A DNA stretch of 13,763 nucleotides from NCBI GenBank assembly GCA_937894165.1, contig CALCSX010000159.1:1-13763 (forward strand), in the 5' to 3' direction. The notes under the pieces are model-generated. The model was not told where the DNA came from. It saw nothing but the letters and a program-made list of their open reading frames with translations, and made no database searches. The position numbers and the translations under genes were made by a program. This document shows, piece by piece, positions 1 to 6,916 of the stretch. This DNA is from an uncultured Saprospiraceae bacterium. Its GTDB lineage: Bacteria > Bacteroidota > Bacteroidia > Chitinophagales > Saprospiraceae. How positions within the stretch are numbered: the stretch's first letter is position 1; every line of letters starts with the position of its first letter.

Positions 1-119
1 ATAAGAAAAGTTCAAGGACAAGGCTTTCGAAGTATCTGAATACAAGGAGTTTATAAGTCATAAATGACTGATTCAGATACGAGAGTAACGCAGTAATTGG
101 ATTATTCTTGCAGAGACTA
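1..119 (+). repeat. Structured palindromic repeat, copy 1 (left end cut by window edge)
   Basis: This stretch matches the reverse complement of 4471-4589 over 119 bases without a gap, with 10 mismatches by hand count (about 92%). It folds as a long imperfect hairpin. The pairs seen are 3-13 with 99-109, 24-28 with 81-85, 32-41 with 71-80, and 50-54 with 60-64 around a five-base apical loop (55-59). The outermost arm (CTCTG pairing with CAGAG at 111-115) lies beyond the window start, so about seven bases are missing. Compared with copy 2, position 36 changes C to T while its partner 76 changes G to A, a compensatory pair. Three clustered differences (57-59) fall in the apical loop, and 102 T/C keeps pairing as G-U or G-C. 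The last three bases (CTA) are also the hemA stop codon. No transposase or clear target duplication is visible. It could be a MITE/REP-like element or a dispersed structured RNA; the function is unknown. Confidence 0.8.
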
Positions 120-1334
120 TATAACCACGCTCTTTGCCGCCTTCATAGGAATTCCAATACATTTCTTCTCCATATAATCCATCATCTTAATAACCAAGGC
201 TTTGGAGTCTTCATCAAGTAAGTTCAATTCATTATGGAAAACTTGTTCAGTAGCTCTCTTTTTGATGGCTTTTATTTCATCAGGAATAGCTGAGAAAGCT
301 TTCTCGATCAACCTCTGGTGAAAAAGACCTCTGAATTCAAGAATACTCTGATCTATAATTTGGGTAGCTTTATCGACTTCTTTTATCCGGAAGGATAAAT
401 TTTCTTTTGCTAAATTTTTTAGAGCTTCTATGTCGATTAAATCGATTTTCTCACGGCTGCAGAATTCAGGATCGACGTTGGCAGGAATAGAAAGATCGAT
501 TATAATTCTTCGGTCATCTCTAAATTGCAGATGATGAATATTCTCTTCGGTAAATACATGCTTTTTTGAAGAAGTAGTAACGAAAAGGACTTTAAAATCT
601 TTTAAATCATTCAATTCTTGCAGGTGGTGAGCTGTGCCATTTTCAAATTTAGCAGCTAATGTCTGTGCCTTCGAAAAAGTTCTATTGTAGATGGCAACGT
701 TCACGAAACCATTTTTCTTTAGGAATTTACAAACCAGTAGATTGGTTTGACCGGCTCCTATGAGTACAATCTTTTCATCTTTAGGAATATGCATCGCCAA
801 AAGCTTGCTGATAGCCAGAGATACCACTGATACAGATTTTTCTCCGATTCTGGTATTGGCATACACCTGCTTGGCTACTTTTACCATACTTTGTAAAGCC
901 ACTCTGAGTTGATCAGAAATAAGATTCCATTGATAGCATTTATCATAATATTCCCGGAGTTGTCTAAATATTTCTCGCTCACCTACCACTAAAGAATCTA
1001 TTGAGGATGCTACCTCATACATATGTTTAATGGCTTTGTCTTGGGTGTAGTACTCTACTTTTGAAATTGCATTTTGCAACTGCTTAGAAGACAAAGTGGG
1101 ATAGACTGTTTTGAAGAAATTAGAGACAAAAGTTTCAGTCTCCGGTTTGGAATCATCTATAAAAAATAATAATCTATTACAGGTTGCTGTATAGAATAAA
1201 CCACGAAAACTAAATTGATTTTTAATTTGCTGAAGACGCAAGTCTAAGTCACCTTCCTCAAGTATAAACGCACCCAAATCCTGAAGGGGAAATGATTTAT
1301 GTGTTAATGTGATTACTTTAAAATTGTTCAGCAT
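117..1334 (-). CDS. hemA: Glutamyl-tRNA reductase
   Basis: This enzyme makes glutamate-1-semialdehyde from glutamyl-tRNA(Glu) with NADPH, the first committed step of C5-pathway tetrapyrrole (heme) synthesis in the cytoplasm. The 405 residues show all three family domains. The N-terminal catalytic domain carries TATCNR with the nucleophilic Cys at residue 52, followed by the family signature region around SSIDSLVVGERE (about 109-120). The NADPH-binding Rossmann domain has GAGQTN at about 193-198. A helical dimerisation tail covers roughly 300-405. The ATG start (1332-1334) gives the expected N-terminus (LTHKS in place of the usual GLNHKT). It has its own promoter-like motif (1370-1396) and is separated from the upstream LamG gene by 211 bases. 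The TAG stop coincides with the last bases of the repeat at 1-119, so the repeat may have supplied the stop. The next gene downstream is outside the window. Confidence 0.96.
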   Translation of the reverse strand: MLNNFKVITLTHKSFPLQDLGAFILEEGDLDLRLQQIKNQFSFRGLFYTATCNRLLFFIDDSKPETETFVSNFFKTVYPTLSSKQLQNAISKVEYYTQDKAIKHMYEVASSIDSLVVGEREIFRQLREYYDKCYQWNLISDQLRVALQSMVKVAKQVYANTRIGEKSVSVVSLAISKLLAMHIPKDEKIVLIGAGQTNLLVCKFLKKNGFVNVAIYNRTFSKAQTLAAKFENGTAHHLQELNDLKDFKVLFVTTSSKKHVFTEENIHHLQFRDDRRIIIDLSIPANVDPEFCSREKIDLIDIEALKNLAKENLSFRIKEVDKATQIIDQSILEFRGLFHQRLIEKAFSAIPDEIKAIKKRATEQVFHNELNLLDEDSKALVIKMMDYMEKKCIGIPMKAAKSVVI

Positions 1335-1369
1335 ATTTGATTAGTCCTGATTCCTACAAGAACATACGA

Positions 1370-1396
1370 CAAAGATACCTCCTTGGATTAAATCAA
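1370..1396 (-). promoter_or_regulatory. Putative Bacteroidota-type promoter of hemA
   Basis: On the minus strand TATCTTTG (1370-1377) fits the Bacteroidota -7 consensus TAnnTTTG exactly. A TTG (1394-1396) lies 16 bases upstream, slightly closer than the usual spacing to the -33 element. The -7 motif ends 35 bases before the hemA ATG, leaving a short leader. No transcription data support this; it rests on motif and position. Confidence 0.5.
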
Positions 1397-1486
1397 CTGT
1401 CAGAATACTGTAACTTGTACTTTGTTCTAGAGAATAAAATTACTAAACTATTAAATTTCAGTTGTTTGTGTTTATAGAGTAAAGTA

Positions 1487-1505
1487 ATTTAGAAAGTTTC
1501 TAAAT
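1487..1505. other. AT-rich perfect palindrome between the LamG gene and hemA
   Basis: ATTTAGAAAGTTTCTAAAT reads as nine paired bases around a single central base. It lies 40 bases after the stop of the LamG gene and about 90 bases upstream of the hemA promoter-like motif. It could be a weak terminator hairpin (8-bp stem, three-base loop) or a dimeric regulator site. There is no T tract after it in either direction and no GC in most of the stem, so the terminator reading is weak. In such AT-rich DNA a chance palindrome of this size is possible. Confidence 0.3.
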
Positions 1506-1545
1506 ACCAATTTAATAAGATCTAATTATTAATTGAATATAGGGA

Positions 1546-2781
1546 TTAACGCAGCAGTAAAAACTCTCCGTTCTGGACGACTTCCTCTCCTTTACAAATA
1601 TATCTGATTCTATAGACATAGGAATTGGGTTCCAATAATTTACCTTTAAATCTACCATCCCATTGTCCGAAATTATCAGTAGTTTCAAAAATGAGTGAGC
1701 CCCATCTATCAAAAATTTGAAAAGATTGTAATTCGTCCAGGTTAAATGGATTAGAAAGACCGTAAGTGTCATTTGTTCCATCACCATTCGGAGTAAATGC
1801 TGTCGCCATAAATAATTCCTGACAAGGAAGTGCTTGCGCATCTATTACATTAACTTCCAAAGTATCGATCGAAACACAACCGTCAATTATATTGGTCACA
1901 ATATAAGTGGTCGTATCCTCAGGTGACAAAGAAGTATTCCATACATCAGGTTCAGTAACTCCACTCATTGGCTCCCAGGAGACTATCTCAGCACAACTGG
2001 TTCCTTTTCGAGGGCTAAATTCAAAACCTTTATATACTACGGTATCTCTGGGGATTATCTGTTCAGGAAAAGTATATAATTCATTTAAATCAGCCTGTGT
2101 CAGTGCACGATTGTAGATTCTTAATTCATCAATTAAACCTTCAAATCTCCTGTCGGTGATTCCAAGACATGGTCCATTGGCAATGGAAAGCGGGGCTGCA
2201 TTGTCTGTTTCGAAAAGTCCTGTATAGGATTCACTGAAAATCTCTTCTGAATCCACATACACTTTAACTGAATTTCGGTCTTTAGATACTGTGATCATAT
2301 ACCAACAGCGATTCGGATTCAATCTTTCCCTCACTGTAAATGTGCGATCTACACTTTCGGCTACATCGATAGCAAGCATTCTGGTGGAAGGCGTAAATTT
2401 TATGGAAAAATAATTATTTACTCCGCAAGTCTGTCTTTTCCCAAAAATATCATGTGTCCCGGTCAAACCGGTCGCTCTAAAGTAAAAATTTACACTAAAA
2501 TTTGAATTTCCTCTGAAGTATGTATTCACATTACCTATAAAATCTATATAATCATCTAAGCCATTAAATCTTATTGCATCGCCTTTAACACCACAACTAT
2601 AAGTAGGAGCGCCTGAAACTGTTCCATGATTCTGATTTACAGTCTGATCCAGTACATTGCCATCGTCAAAGGAATAGTAAGCTACTAAACCACTTGAAAT
2701 TTGACTATAGCTTTGAATTGAGCAAACAATACAAATGGCAAGGAAAATGATACTTCTCAATAGTTTATTATTTCTTAGCAA
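1546..2781 (-). CDS. Secreted LamG-domain protein with type B T9SS sorting domain
   Basis: This is a predicted surface or secreted protein of 411 residues. A signal peptide at about 1-27 ends in SYSQ. A LamG/concanavalin-like jelly-roll domain covers about 30-235 (AYYSFDDGN near its start, GLIDELRIYNRAL near its end, typical of this domain). A short Ig-like stretch with the DTTTYIVT pattern follows at about 240-315. The C-terminal domain, about 323-411, has TAFTPNGDGTND, FDRWG and GQWDG. It is the gliding-motility-associated (CHU_C) domain that directs export by the type IX secretion system. LamG domains usually bind carbohydrate or protein ligands; the ligand here is unknown. No ATG exists near the N-terminus. 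TTG at 2779-2781 is the best start, with CTG at 2785-2787 as an alternative. The gene lies 30 bases after ybaB in the same frame and is probably co-transcribed with it and sucB. Confidence 0.88.
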   Translation of the reverse strand: MLRNNKLLRSIIFLAICIVCSIQSYSQISSGLVAYYSFDDGNVLDQTVNQNHGTVSGAPTYSCGVKGDAIRFNGLDDYIDFIGNVNTYFRGNSNFSVNFYFRATGLTGTHDIFGKRQTCGVNNYFSIKFTPSTRMLAIDVAESVDRTFTVRERLNPNRCWYMITVSKDRNSVKVYVDSEEIFSESYTGLFETDNAAPLSIANGPCLGITDRRFEGLIDELRIYNRALTQADLNELYTFPEQIIPRDTVVYKGFEFSPRKGTSCAEIVSWEPMSGVTEPDVWNTSLSPEDTTTYIVTNIIDGCVSIDTLEVNVIDAQALPCQELFMATAFTPNGDGTNDTYGLSNPFNLDELQSFQIFDRWGSLIFETTDNFGQWDGRFKGKLLEPNSYVYRIRYICKGEEVVQNGEFLLLR

Positions 2782-2811
2782 ACGCAGGATTGCTTGTACA
2801 AATTGTAGTTT

Positions 2812-3120
2812 TTAGCCGAAAAGATTATCCATTCCCGGAGGCAAAAGGTCACTCATCAACTTTTTTGATTCAGAGGCCTCCTTAGTTGCCGCCTTTGTCA
2901 AAACTCTATTGATTGCAATTACGAGCATATCTTCCAATTGCTCTTTATCAGACAAATCAATTTTTTTAGGATCGATTGATATATTCAATATTTCACGAAG
3001 TGCGTTGGCTTTGACCACTACCGCACCATCTTCCATATTTTCTTCCAGTTCGATTCCGGCAAGTTTTTTTTGTAAGGCTTCCTGCTTCTCTTGCATGTTG
3101 CCTATAAGATCTCCAAACAT
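2812..3120 (-). CDS. ybaB: YbaB/EbfC family nucleoid-associated protein
   Basis: This is a small cytoplasmic DNA-binding protein that acts as a homodimer and helps organise the nucleoid. The 102 residues match the family's usual length. Visible family features are the start MFGDLIGNMQ, a long N-terminal helix rich in Gln/Glu/Lys, the central strands around GAVVVKANA and ILNISIDP, a second helix with NRVLTKA, and the characteristic ending LPPGMDNLFG. It has a clear ATG. It sits 12 bases after sucB, so it is very likely in the same transcript. In many bacteria ybaB lies next to dnaX or recR; here it is with a TCA-cycle gene instead. Confidence 0.94.
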   Translation of the reverse strand: MFGDLIGNMQEKQEALQKKLAGIELEENMEDGAVVVKANALREILNISIDPKKIDLSDKEQLEDMLVIAINRVLTKAATKEASESKKLMSDLLPPGMDNLFG

Positions 3121-3132
3121 ATTTTTATATTT

Positions 3133-4377
3133 TTATACGTCTAACAATAATGAAACCGGATCTTCCAGATAGCTTTTTACTTTAACTAAGAAAGTTACCG
3201 ATGTGCTTCCGTCAATGATACGGTGATCGTAGGAAAGTGCCAGATACATCATTGGTCTTATTTCAATCTGACCATTTACAGCTACCGGTCTTTCAATAAT
3301 AGCGTGCATTCCTAAAATGGCAGACTGCGGTTCATTCAAAATTGGTGTACTCATCATTGAGCCAAATATACCACCATTCGTGATGGTAAATGTGCCCCCT
3401 TTCATTTCATCCAATGTCAAGGTACCTTTTCGGGCTTTTTCAGCCAAGCCTTTGATCTTCCATTCAATATCCGCTAAAGATAGTGACTCCACATTATGAA
3501 CCGGTGGCACTACTAAACCATTCGGTGTAGATACAGCTATTGAAATATCGACGAAATCGTTATAAATAACGTTTTCACCGTCAATCATAGCATTCACATC
3601 GGGCATTTCAAGAAGTGCCTTCGCGCAAGCTTTCGCGAAAATCGACATAAAACCGAGTTTAATGCCATATTTTTCAACGAATTTATCTTGATATTTCTTT
3701 CTTAAATTCATTACCTCTGTCAAATCCACTTCGTTGAAGGTAGTTAACATGGCTGTATTGTTTTTTGCTGAAACCAATCTTTTAGAGATAGTTCTCCGCA
3801 TTCTACTCATTTTCTCTGAGCGTGATTCACGAGAAAAAGTGGCAGGAGTAGAAGTGTTTTGTCTAACAGGTTCAGATTTTGTCTCCTTTACAGGTTCCGC
3901 GGAATCCTTTTTCTCAGCTTTTACTGCATCATCTTTTGTGATTCTGCCATCTTTTCCTGAGCCTTGGACATCTTTAGGGTCGATGTTTTTCTCATCCAAT
4001 ATTTTGGAAGCTGAGGGAGAGGGATGGCCACTCGCGTAAGAACTAGTTTCTTTTTTGGCTTCCTCTTTCGGTTGTTCTTTAGGTTTGGTTTCTTCAGATT
4101 TTACCTCTTTTGAAGGGGATTCTGAAGATCCTTCTTGGACGGAGGTATCTATTTTCGCTACTAAACCGCCGATTTCTATATCATCACCTTCGGCAGCCAC
4201 ATGGATTAGTTTTCCTGAAGCTTCAGCAGGAAATTCAAGTGTTGCTTTGTCAGATTCAAACTCGCAAATTGGTTCATCCATTTTGACAAAATCGCCATCT
4301 TTTTTGAGCCATTGGGACAAGGTAACTTCTGTAATTGATTCGCCTATTGTAGGCACTTTCATTTCTACGATACTCAT
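3133..4377 (-). CDS. sucB: Dihydrolipoyllysine-residue succinyltransferase, E2 of 2-oxoglutarate dehydrogenase
   Basis: This is the core acyltransferase of the 2-oxoglutarate dehydrogenase complex. It moves the succinyl group from its lipoyl arm to CoA in the TCA cycle. The 414 residues carry one lipoyl domain at about 1-78 with the lipoylated Lys44 in ESDKATLEF. A Lys/Glu/Pro/Ser-rich flexible linker covers about 83-117. The E3/E1-binding domain is at about 118-154 (SPSASKILDE, GKDGRITKDD). The catalytic domain is at about 187-414, with the active-site motif SYDHRIIDG (His385, Asp389). VPTIGESITEVT at the start and FNEVDLTEVMNLRKKY in the catalytic domain favour the oxoglutarate E2 over pyruvate E2. 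The ATG at 4375-4377 fits the family N-terminus exactly. The E1 gene sucA, often just upstream, is not in the window; a structured repeat and a peroxidase gene occupy that place. Confidence 0.95.
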   Translation of the reverse strand: MSIVEMKVPTIGESITEVTLSQWLKKDGDFVKMDEPICEFESDKATLEFPAEASGKLIHVAAEGDDIEIGGLVAKIDTSVQEGSSESPSKEVKSEETKPKEQPKEEAKKETSSYASGHPSPSASKILDEKNIDPKDVQGSGKDGRITKDDAVKAEKKDSAEPVKETKSEPVRQNTSTPATFSRESRSEKMSRMRRTISKRLVSAKNNTAMLTTFNEVDLTEVMNLRKKYQDKFVEKYGIKLGFMSIFAKACAKALLEMPDVNAMIDGENVIYNDFVDISIAVSTPNGLVVPPVHNVESLSLADIEWKIKGLAEKARKGTLTLDEMKGGTFTITNGGIFGSMMSTPILNEPQSAILGMHAIIERPVAVNGQIEIRPMMYLALSYDHRIIDGSTSVTFLVKVKSYLEDPVSLLLDV

Positions 4378-4418
4378 AGTAACTATTTCTACTGTGTTGA
4401 TGATTGTATTTCTGACCT

Positions 4419-4426
4419 CAAAAGTA
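4419..4426 (-). promoter_or_regulatory. Putative -7 promoter element of the sucB-ybaB-LamG unit
   Basis: TACTTTTG on the minus strand fits TAnnTTTG and ends 41 bases before the sucB ATG, the same geometry as at hemA. No convincing -33 TTG lies at the usual distance. If it is real, transcription starts between this motif and sucB, leaving the repeat at 4471-4596 upstream of the promoter rather than in the leader. Confidence 0.45.
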
Positions 4427-4470
4427 TTCTTTTTTCTCCTGATTGGGAAGTCTACATGCCATTATTTAAT

Positions 4471-4596
4471 TAGCCTCTGCAAGAAAAGTCCAATTACTGC
4501 GTTACTCTCGTATTTGAATCAGTCATTTATCTTTTATAAACTCCTTGGATTCAAATACTTCGAAGGCCTTGTCCTTGAACTTTTCTTATCAGAGAC
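4471..4596 (-). repeat. Structured palindromic repeat, copy 2 (complete)
   Basis: This is the complete copy of the element at 1-119, in opposite orientation. On the minus strand it starts GTCTCTGATAAGAAAAG and ends CTTTTCTTGCAGAGGC. Its ends form a terminal inverted repeat: seven outer pairs, a small bulge, then eleven pairs including one G-U. Inside is a second strong arm in which GTATTTGAATC pairs with GATTCAAATAC, capped by a TTTAT/ATAAA stem with a five-base loop. The whole is about 124-126 bp. No exact short duplication flanks it, so insertion by transposition is not shown. The neighbouring bases 4597-4790, between this copy and the peroxidase stop, hold nothing else I recognise. The element lies about 95 bases upstream of sucB. 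Confidence 0.8.
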
Positions 4597-4790
4597 ATTT
4601 TGTATGTAGTCTATTTGCAAGCACTATTTATATTCATAGAATGTCGCAAAGCTTCGGTCTAAATAACGATAAAACGGCGGGATATGTTTTGAAAAGTATT
4701 GATCTTAGTTAAGGTTTAAAATACCAATTATTATAGGGAGGTTCTTTGATATTAAATAAGTAGTTAATAAGGACTGTCGAATAATTTAAA

Positions 4791-6734
4791 TTATTGAGAC
4801 TTAACTATTTTTAAGATCTTCGAAGAAGCACTATTTCCTACCCGAAGGAAATATATGCCGGGACTACTCCAATTTAAATTATTCAATTCAAAAATGTTTT
4901 TACCGTCTTGTAGGTCGTAAAATATATTTTGAATAATCGAACCATTTGCATTCAGCAATTCTACAGTAGCCAATTCATCATTCGCTGTGGCATTGATCAC
5001 TATAGTCAGTTCCTGAGAAGTTGGAATTGGAAAGGCTACCGCATCAAAAGTTGCCTGCGAAATAGAATATTGATTGCGAGGCCATTCGTTTATGGGAGTT
5101 GAAATGAAAACATTCTTTTGAATAGTCTCAATATCTGTATTTTTCAAAATAAGATTTGCTAAAGTTGAATTTTCAATCAATTCAATATCTGTTTCTGTTA
5201 AATTGAGATCTACGATATAATAATATCTGTCTCCATCTCTAAGATTTTGAAATTGATTCTTGTAAATTGCGTGAAGCGTTGATCCAAAGGCAGAATTTTC
5301 TATGTGATTCTCGGCAAGCATGCCTACCCACAAATCAACATCATCGATATTCGAGTAAGAATCTTCTAAAAATCCGGATAATTCTTGATTAATAGAAATT
5401 TCACTAAAAGCAGTTAATTTAGATAAGCCTAATGCAGCTCTCGCACTATTAAAATTGGCCAAACCTACATCTCTTCCTCTATTAACAGCTACCGCCCAAA
5501 AGTCCGTATATTTTTCATCTTCGCCCCAGGGCATATTGAAATTTCTCATTTCTAATGGCACATAGCAATTGACTTTAGCTTGTTCTTGCACAGCCATCCC
5601 TCGAAATATATCATCCAAACCTCCACTCAAAGGCAATTCTACGGGATTATAAAATCCATGTTGATATGTCAATTTACCTTGTTGGTTGACATTGCCGTAT
5701 TCATCAATTCTCGGAGTGGACATTTGTAGCATTGAATGCCCGATATTGCCTCCCGCAAGGGCATAAAATTCATTAATTGAAGGATCTAATTCATCATTAT
5801 ATCCTTGGAATTCATCCAGATAAATGCCAAGAGCCGGCAACCACTCATCGAAAGTTATTTTTTGAATCATTCCTCCCACTAAGGCTCTCGCATGAAAGTA
5901 AAGTTTTTCATCACTCCAATACGGGTAAAGTGCCACAAGCGAATCACAAAGTCTATTATGTTCTCTGATGAATAGCGTATGCAATGAAAGCAATTGTAGC
6001 GTTTCATTAGCTTTTACATCACCGGTCACAAAATACTTACTTGCATTTCTAGGATTAACCATCGATGGAGCAGTAAAATCGATTATATCATTAAAATTTC
6101 CGCTTTTGGTATTAAAGGGAAGAAGATTTCCTTCAGAGGTTTTCATTTTGCCTCTAAAAAATGTTCTTAACCAATCCGCTCTATATTGGTCATGGCCATA
6201 AATCATTGAACCATCGATCCATGTAGAGGTGTGGTTTGCGTAACGTCGTGGATTTTCCGGATGGTTCCCTGTTCCTTCCAAAGCTTCGATTCGATACATT
6301 TCAATATCTTTCCCTAAAGCGGCTAATTCGGATAAATAAGGATCTTCTAAACTTATTTCTATAGGAAATGGCTCTGAGGTATTCGTACGAGTGGAATTAA
6401 TATCGTGGTCGATAAATTTTCCCCAAACCCACACAAATGTACTCAAATTCAAATCCTGCTCTTCCGCATTCATCTTTTCCCAAAAATTGTCGATACTTAA
6501 TTCCCGTGGATTAGGTCTGTTTATTCCTGCCGGCTCAGACATTCCGTCATTGAACTCAGCTGCGGCCAATCTGCTGTAAGGAGAATTCACCGAACCAATA
6601 ATACTATTGTTGGTATTGTTATTGGAGCCGTCAAATGTACGGTAGCTTTGACCAAATAGGTTAAAGACCAATAATAAACCTATTATTGATAAAAGAATTT
6701 TGTTCATGTTACAATTTATTGGACTTTTAAACAT
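4791..6734 (-). CDS. Secreted animal-type heme peroxidase with T9SS type A sorting domain
   Basis: The protein belongs to the peroxidase-cyclooxygenase (An_peroxidase) superfamily of heme enzymes that use hydrogen peroxide. It has 647 residues. A signal peptide (about 10-29, ending FGQ) is followed by the catalytic domain at about 30-560. Its landmarks are WGKFIDHD with distal His110 and heme-linking Asp109, TSTWIDGSMIYG (calcium-loop region, 169-180), LHTLFIREHNRL (251-262), and GGNIGHSM with proximal His333. A type A T9SS tail covers about 568-647. Two positions differ from the usual active site by hand alignment. Lys241 stands where myeloperoxidase has catalytic Arg239 (GDVKANE), and Ala416 where it has Asn421, which contacts the proximal His. 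Glu244, the second heme-ester residue, is kept. The second ATG (6705-6707, MNKILL) may be the true start, since it gives a shorter and more normal signal peptide. Confidence 0.92.
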   Translation of the reverse strand: MFKSPINCNMNKILLSIIGLLLVFNLFGQSYRTFDGSNNNTNNSIIGSVNSPYSRLAAAEFNDGMSEPAGINRPNPRELSIDNFWEKMNAEEQDLNLSTFVWVWGKFIDHDINSTRTNTSEPFPIEISLEDPYLSELAALGKDIEMYRIEALEGTGNHPENPRRYANHTSTWIDGSMIYGHDQYRADWLRTFFRGKMKTSEGNLLPFNTKSGNFNDIIDFTAPSMVNPRNASKYFVTGDVKANETLQLLSLHTLFIREHNRLCDSLVALYPYWSDEKLYFHARALVGGMIQKITFDEWLPALGIYLDEFQGYNDELDPSINEFYALAGGNIGHSMLQMSTPRIDEYGNVNQQGKLTYQHGFYNPVELPLSGGLDDIFRGMAVQEQAKVNCYVPLEMRNFNMPWGEDEKYTDFWAVAVNRGRDVGLANFNSARAALGLSKLTAFSEISINQELSGFLEDSYSNIDDVDLWVGMLAENHIENSAFGSTLHAIYKNQFQNLRDGDRYYYIVDLNLTETDIELIENSTLANLILKNTDIETIQKNVFISTPINEWPRNQYSISQATFDAVAFPIPTSQELTIVINATANDELATVELLNANGSIIQNIFYDLQDGKNIFELNNLNWSSPGIYFLRVGNSASSKILKIVKSQ

Positions 6735-6757
6735 TTATATTAGTGTAAAAAAGCAAT

Positions 6758-6765
6758 CAAAGTTA
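6758..6765 (-). promoter_or_regulatory. Putative -7 promoter element of the peroxidase gene
   Basis: TAACTTTG on the minus strand fits TAnnTTTG. It ends 23 bases before the first ATG and 50 bases before the second in-frame ATG (6705-6707) of the peroxidase gene. With a start of transcription a few bases downstream, the second ATG would have an ordinary leader and the first a very short one, which mildly favours the second. No clear -33 element is seen. The same octamer precedes the metalloprotease gene. The rest of this 182-base divergent gap is very AT-rich. Toward the plus-strand gene it shows only imperfect matches such as ATAATTTG. Confidence 0.45.
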
Positions 6766-6916
6766 TGAAAATAATTGCGAATGATTTGAGACTTTTGTAA
6801 ATCATCTCACATATTTATTTTTATAATTTGGTAATAAGTTGAAAGGGCAAGGCAAATATAATAAAAATGTTTAATATATAAAGCTATATATAAAAATAAT
6901 TTGAACTAAATTTTTT

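Noticed and set aside
1..119. Repeat as an integron attC site
   Set aside because: The required GTTRRRY and RYYYAAC core boxes are absent and there is no integrase or cassette array.
1512..1841. Minus-strand 109-codon frame overlapping the end of the LamG gene
   Set aside because: It overlaps the T9SS sorting domain in another frame; the overlapped frame has strong domain evidence and this one has none.
4471..4596. Repeat as a riboswitch or leader of sucB
   Set aside because: It lies upstream of the likely sucB promoter motif. The other copy is downstream of hemA in the opposite orientation, which does not fit a cis leader.
4551..4598. A 15-codon reading frame (ATG to TGA, minus strand) inside repeat copy 2, with the same frame open to TGA in copy 1
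   Set aside because: Differences between the copies follow base pairing and loop positions rather than codon positions, and the frame is too short to support as a gene.
4055..4609. 184-codon plus-strand open frame
   Set aside because: Most of it lies antisense to the clear sucB coding sequence and the rest covers the repeat. Its translation has no family features.
4780..4795. Perfect 16-bp AT-only palindrome across the peroxidase stop codon, possible terminator
   Set aside because: It contains no G or C and no clear T tract follows. In DNA this AT-rich, about one such palindrome per window is expected by chance.
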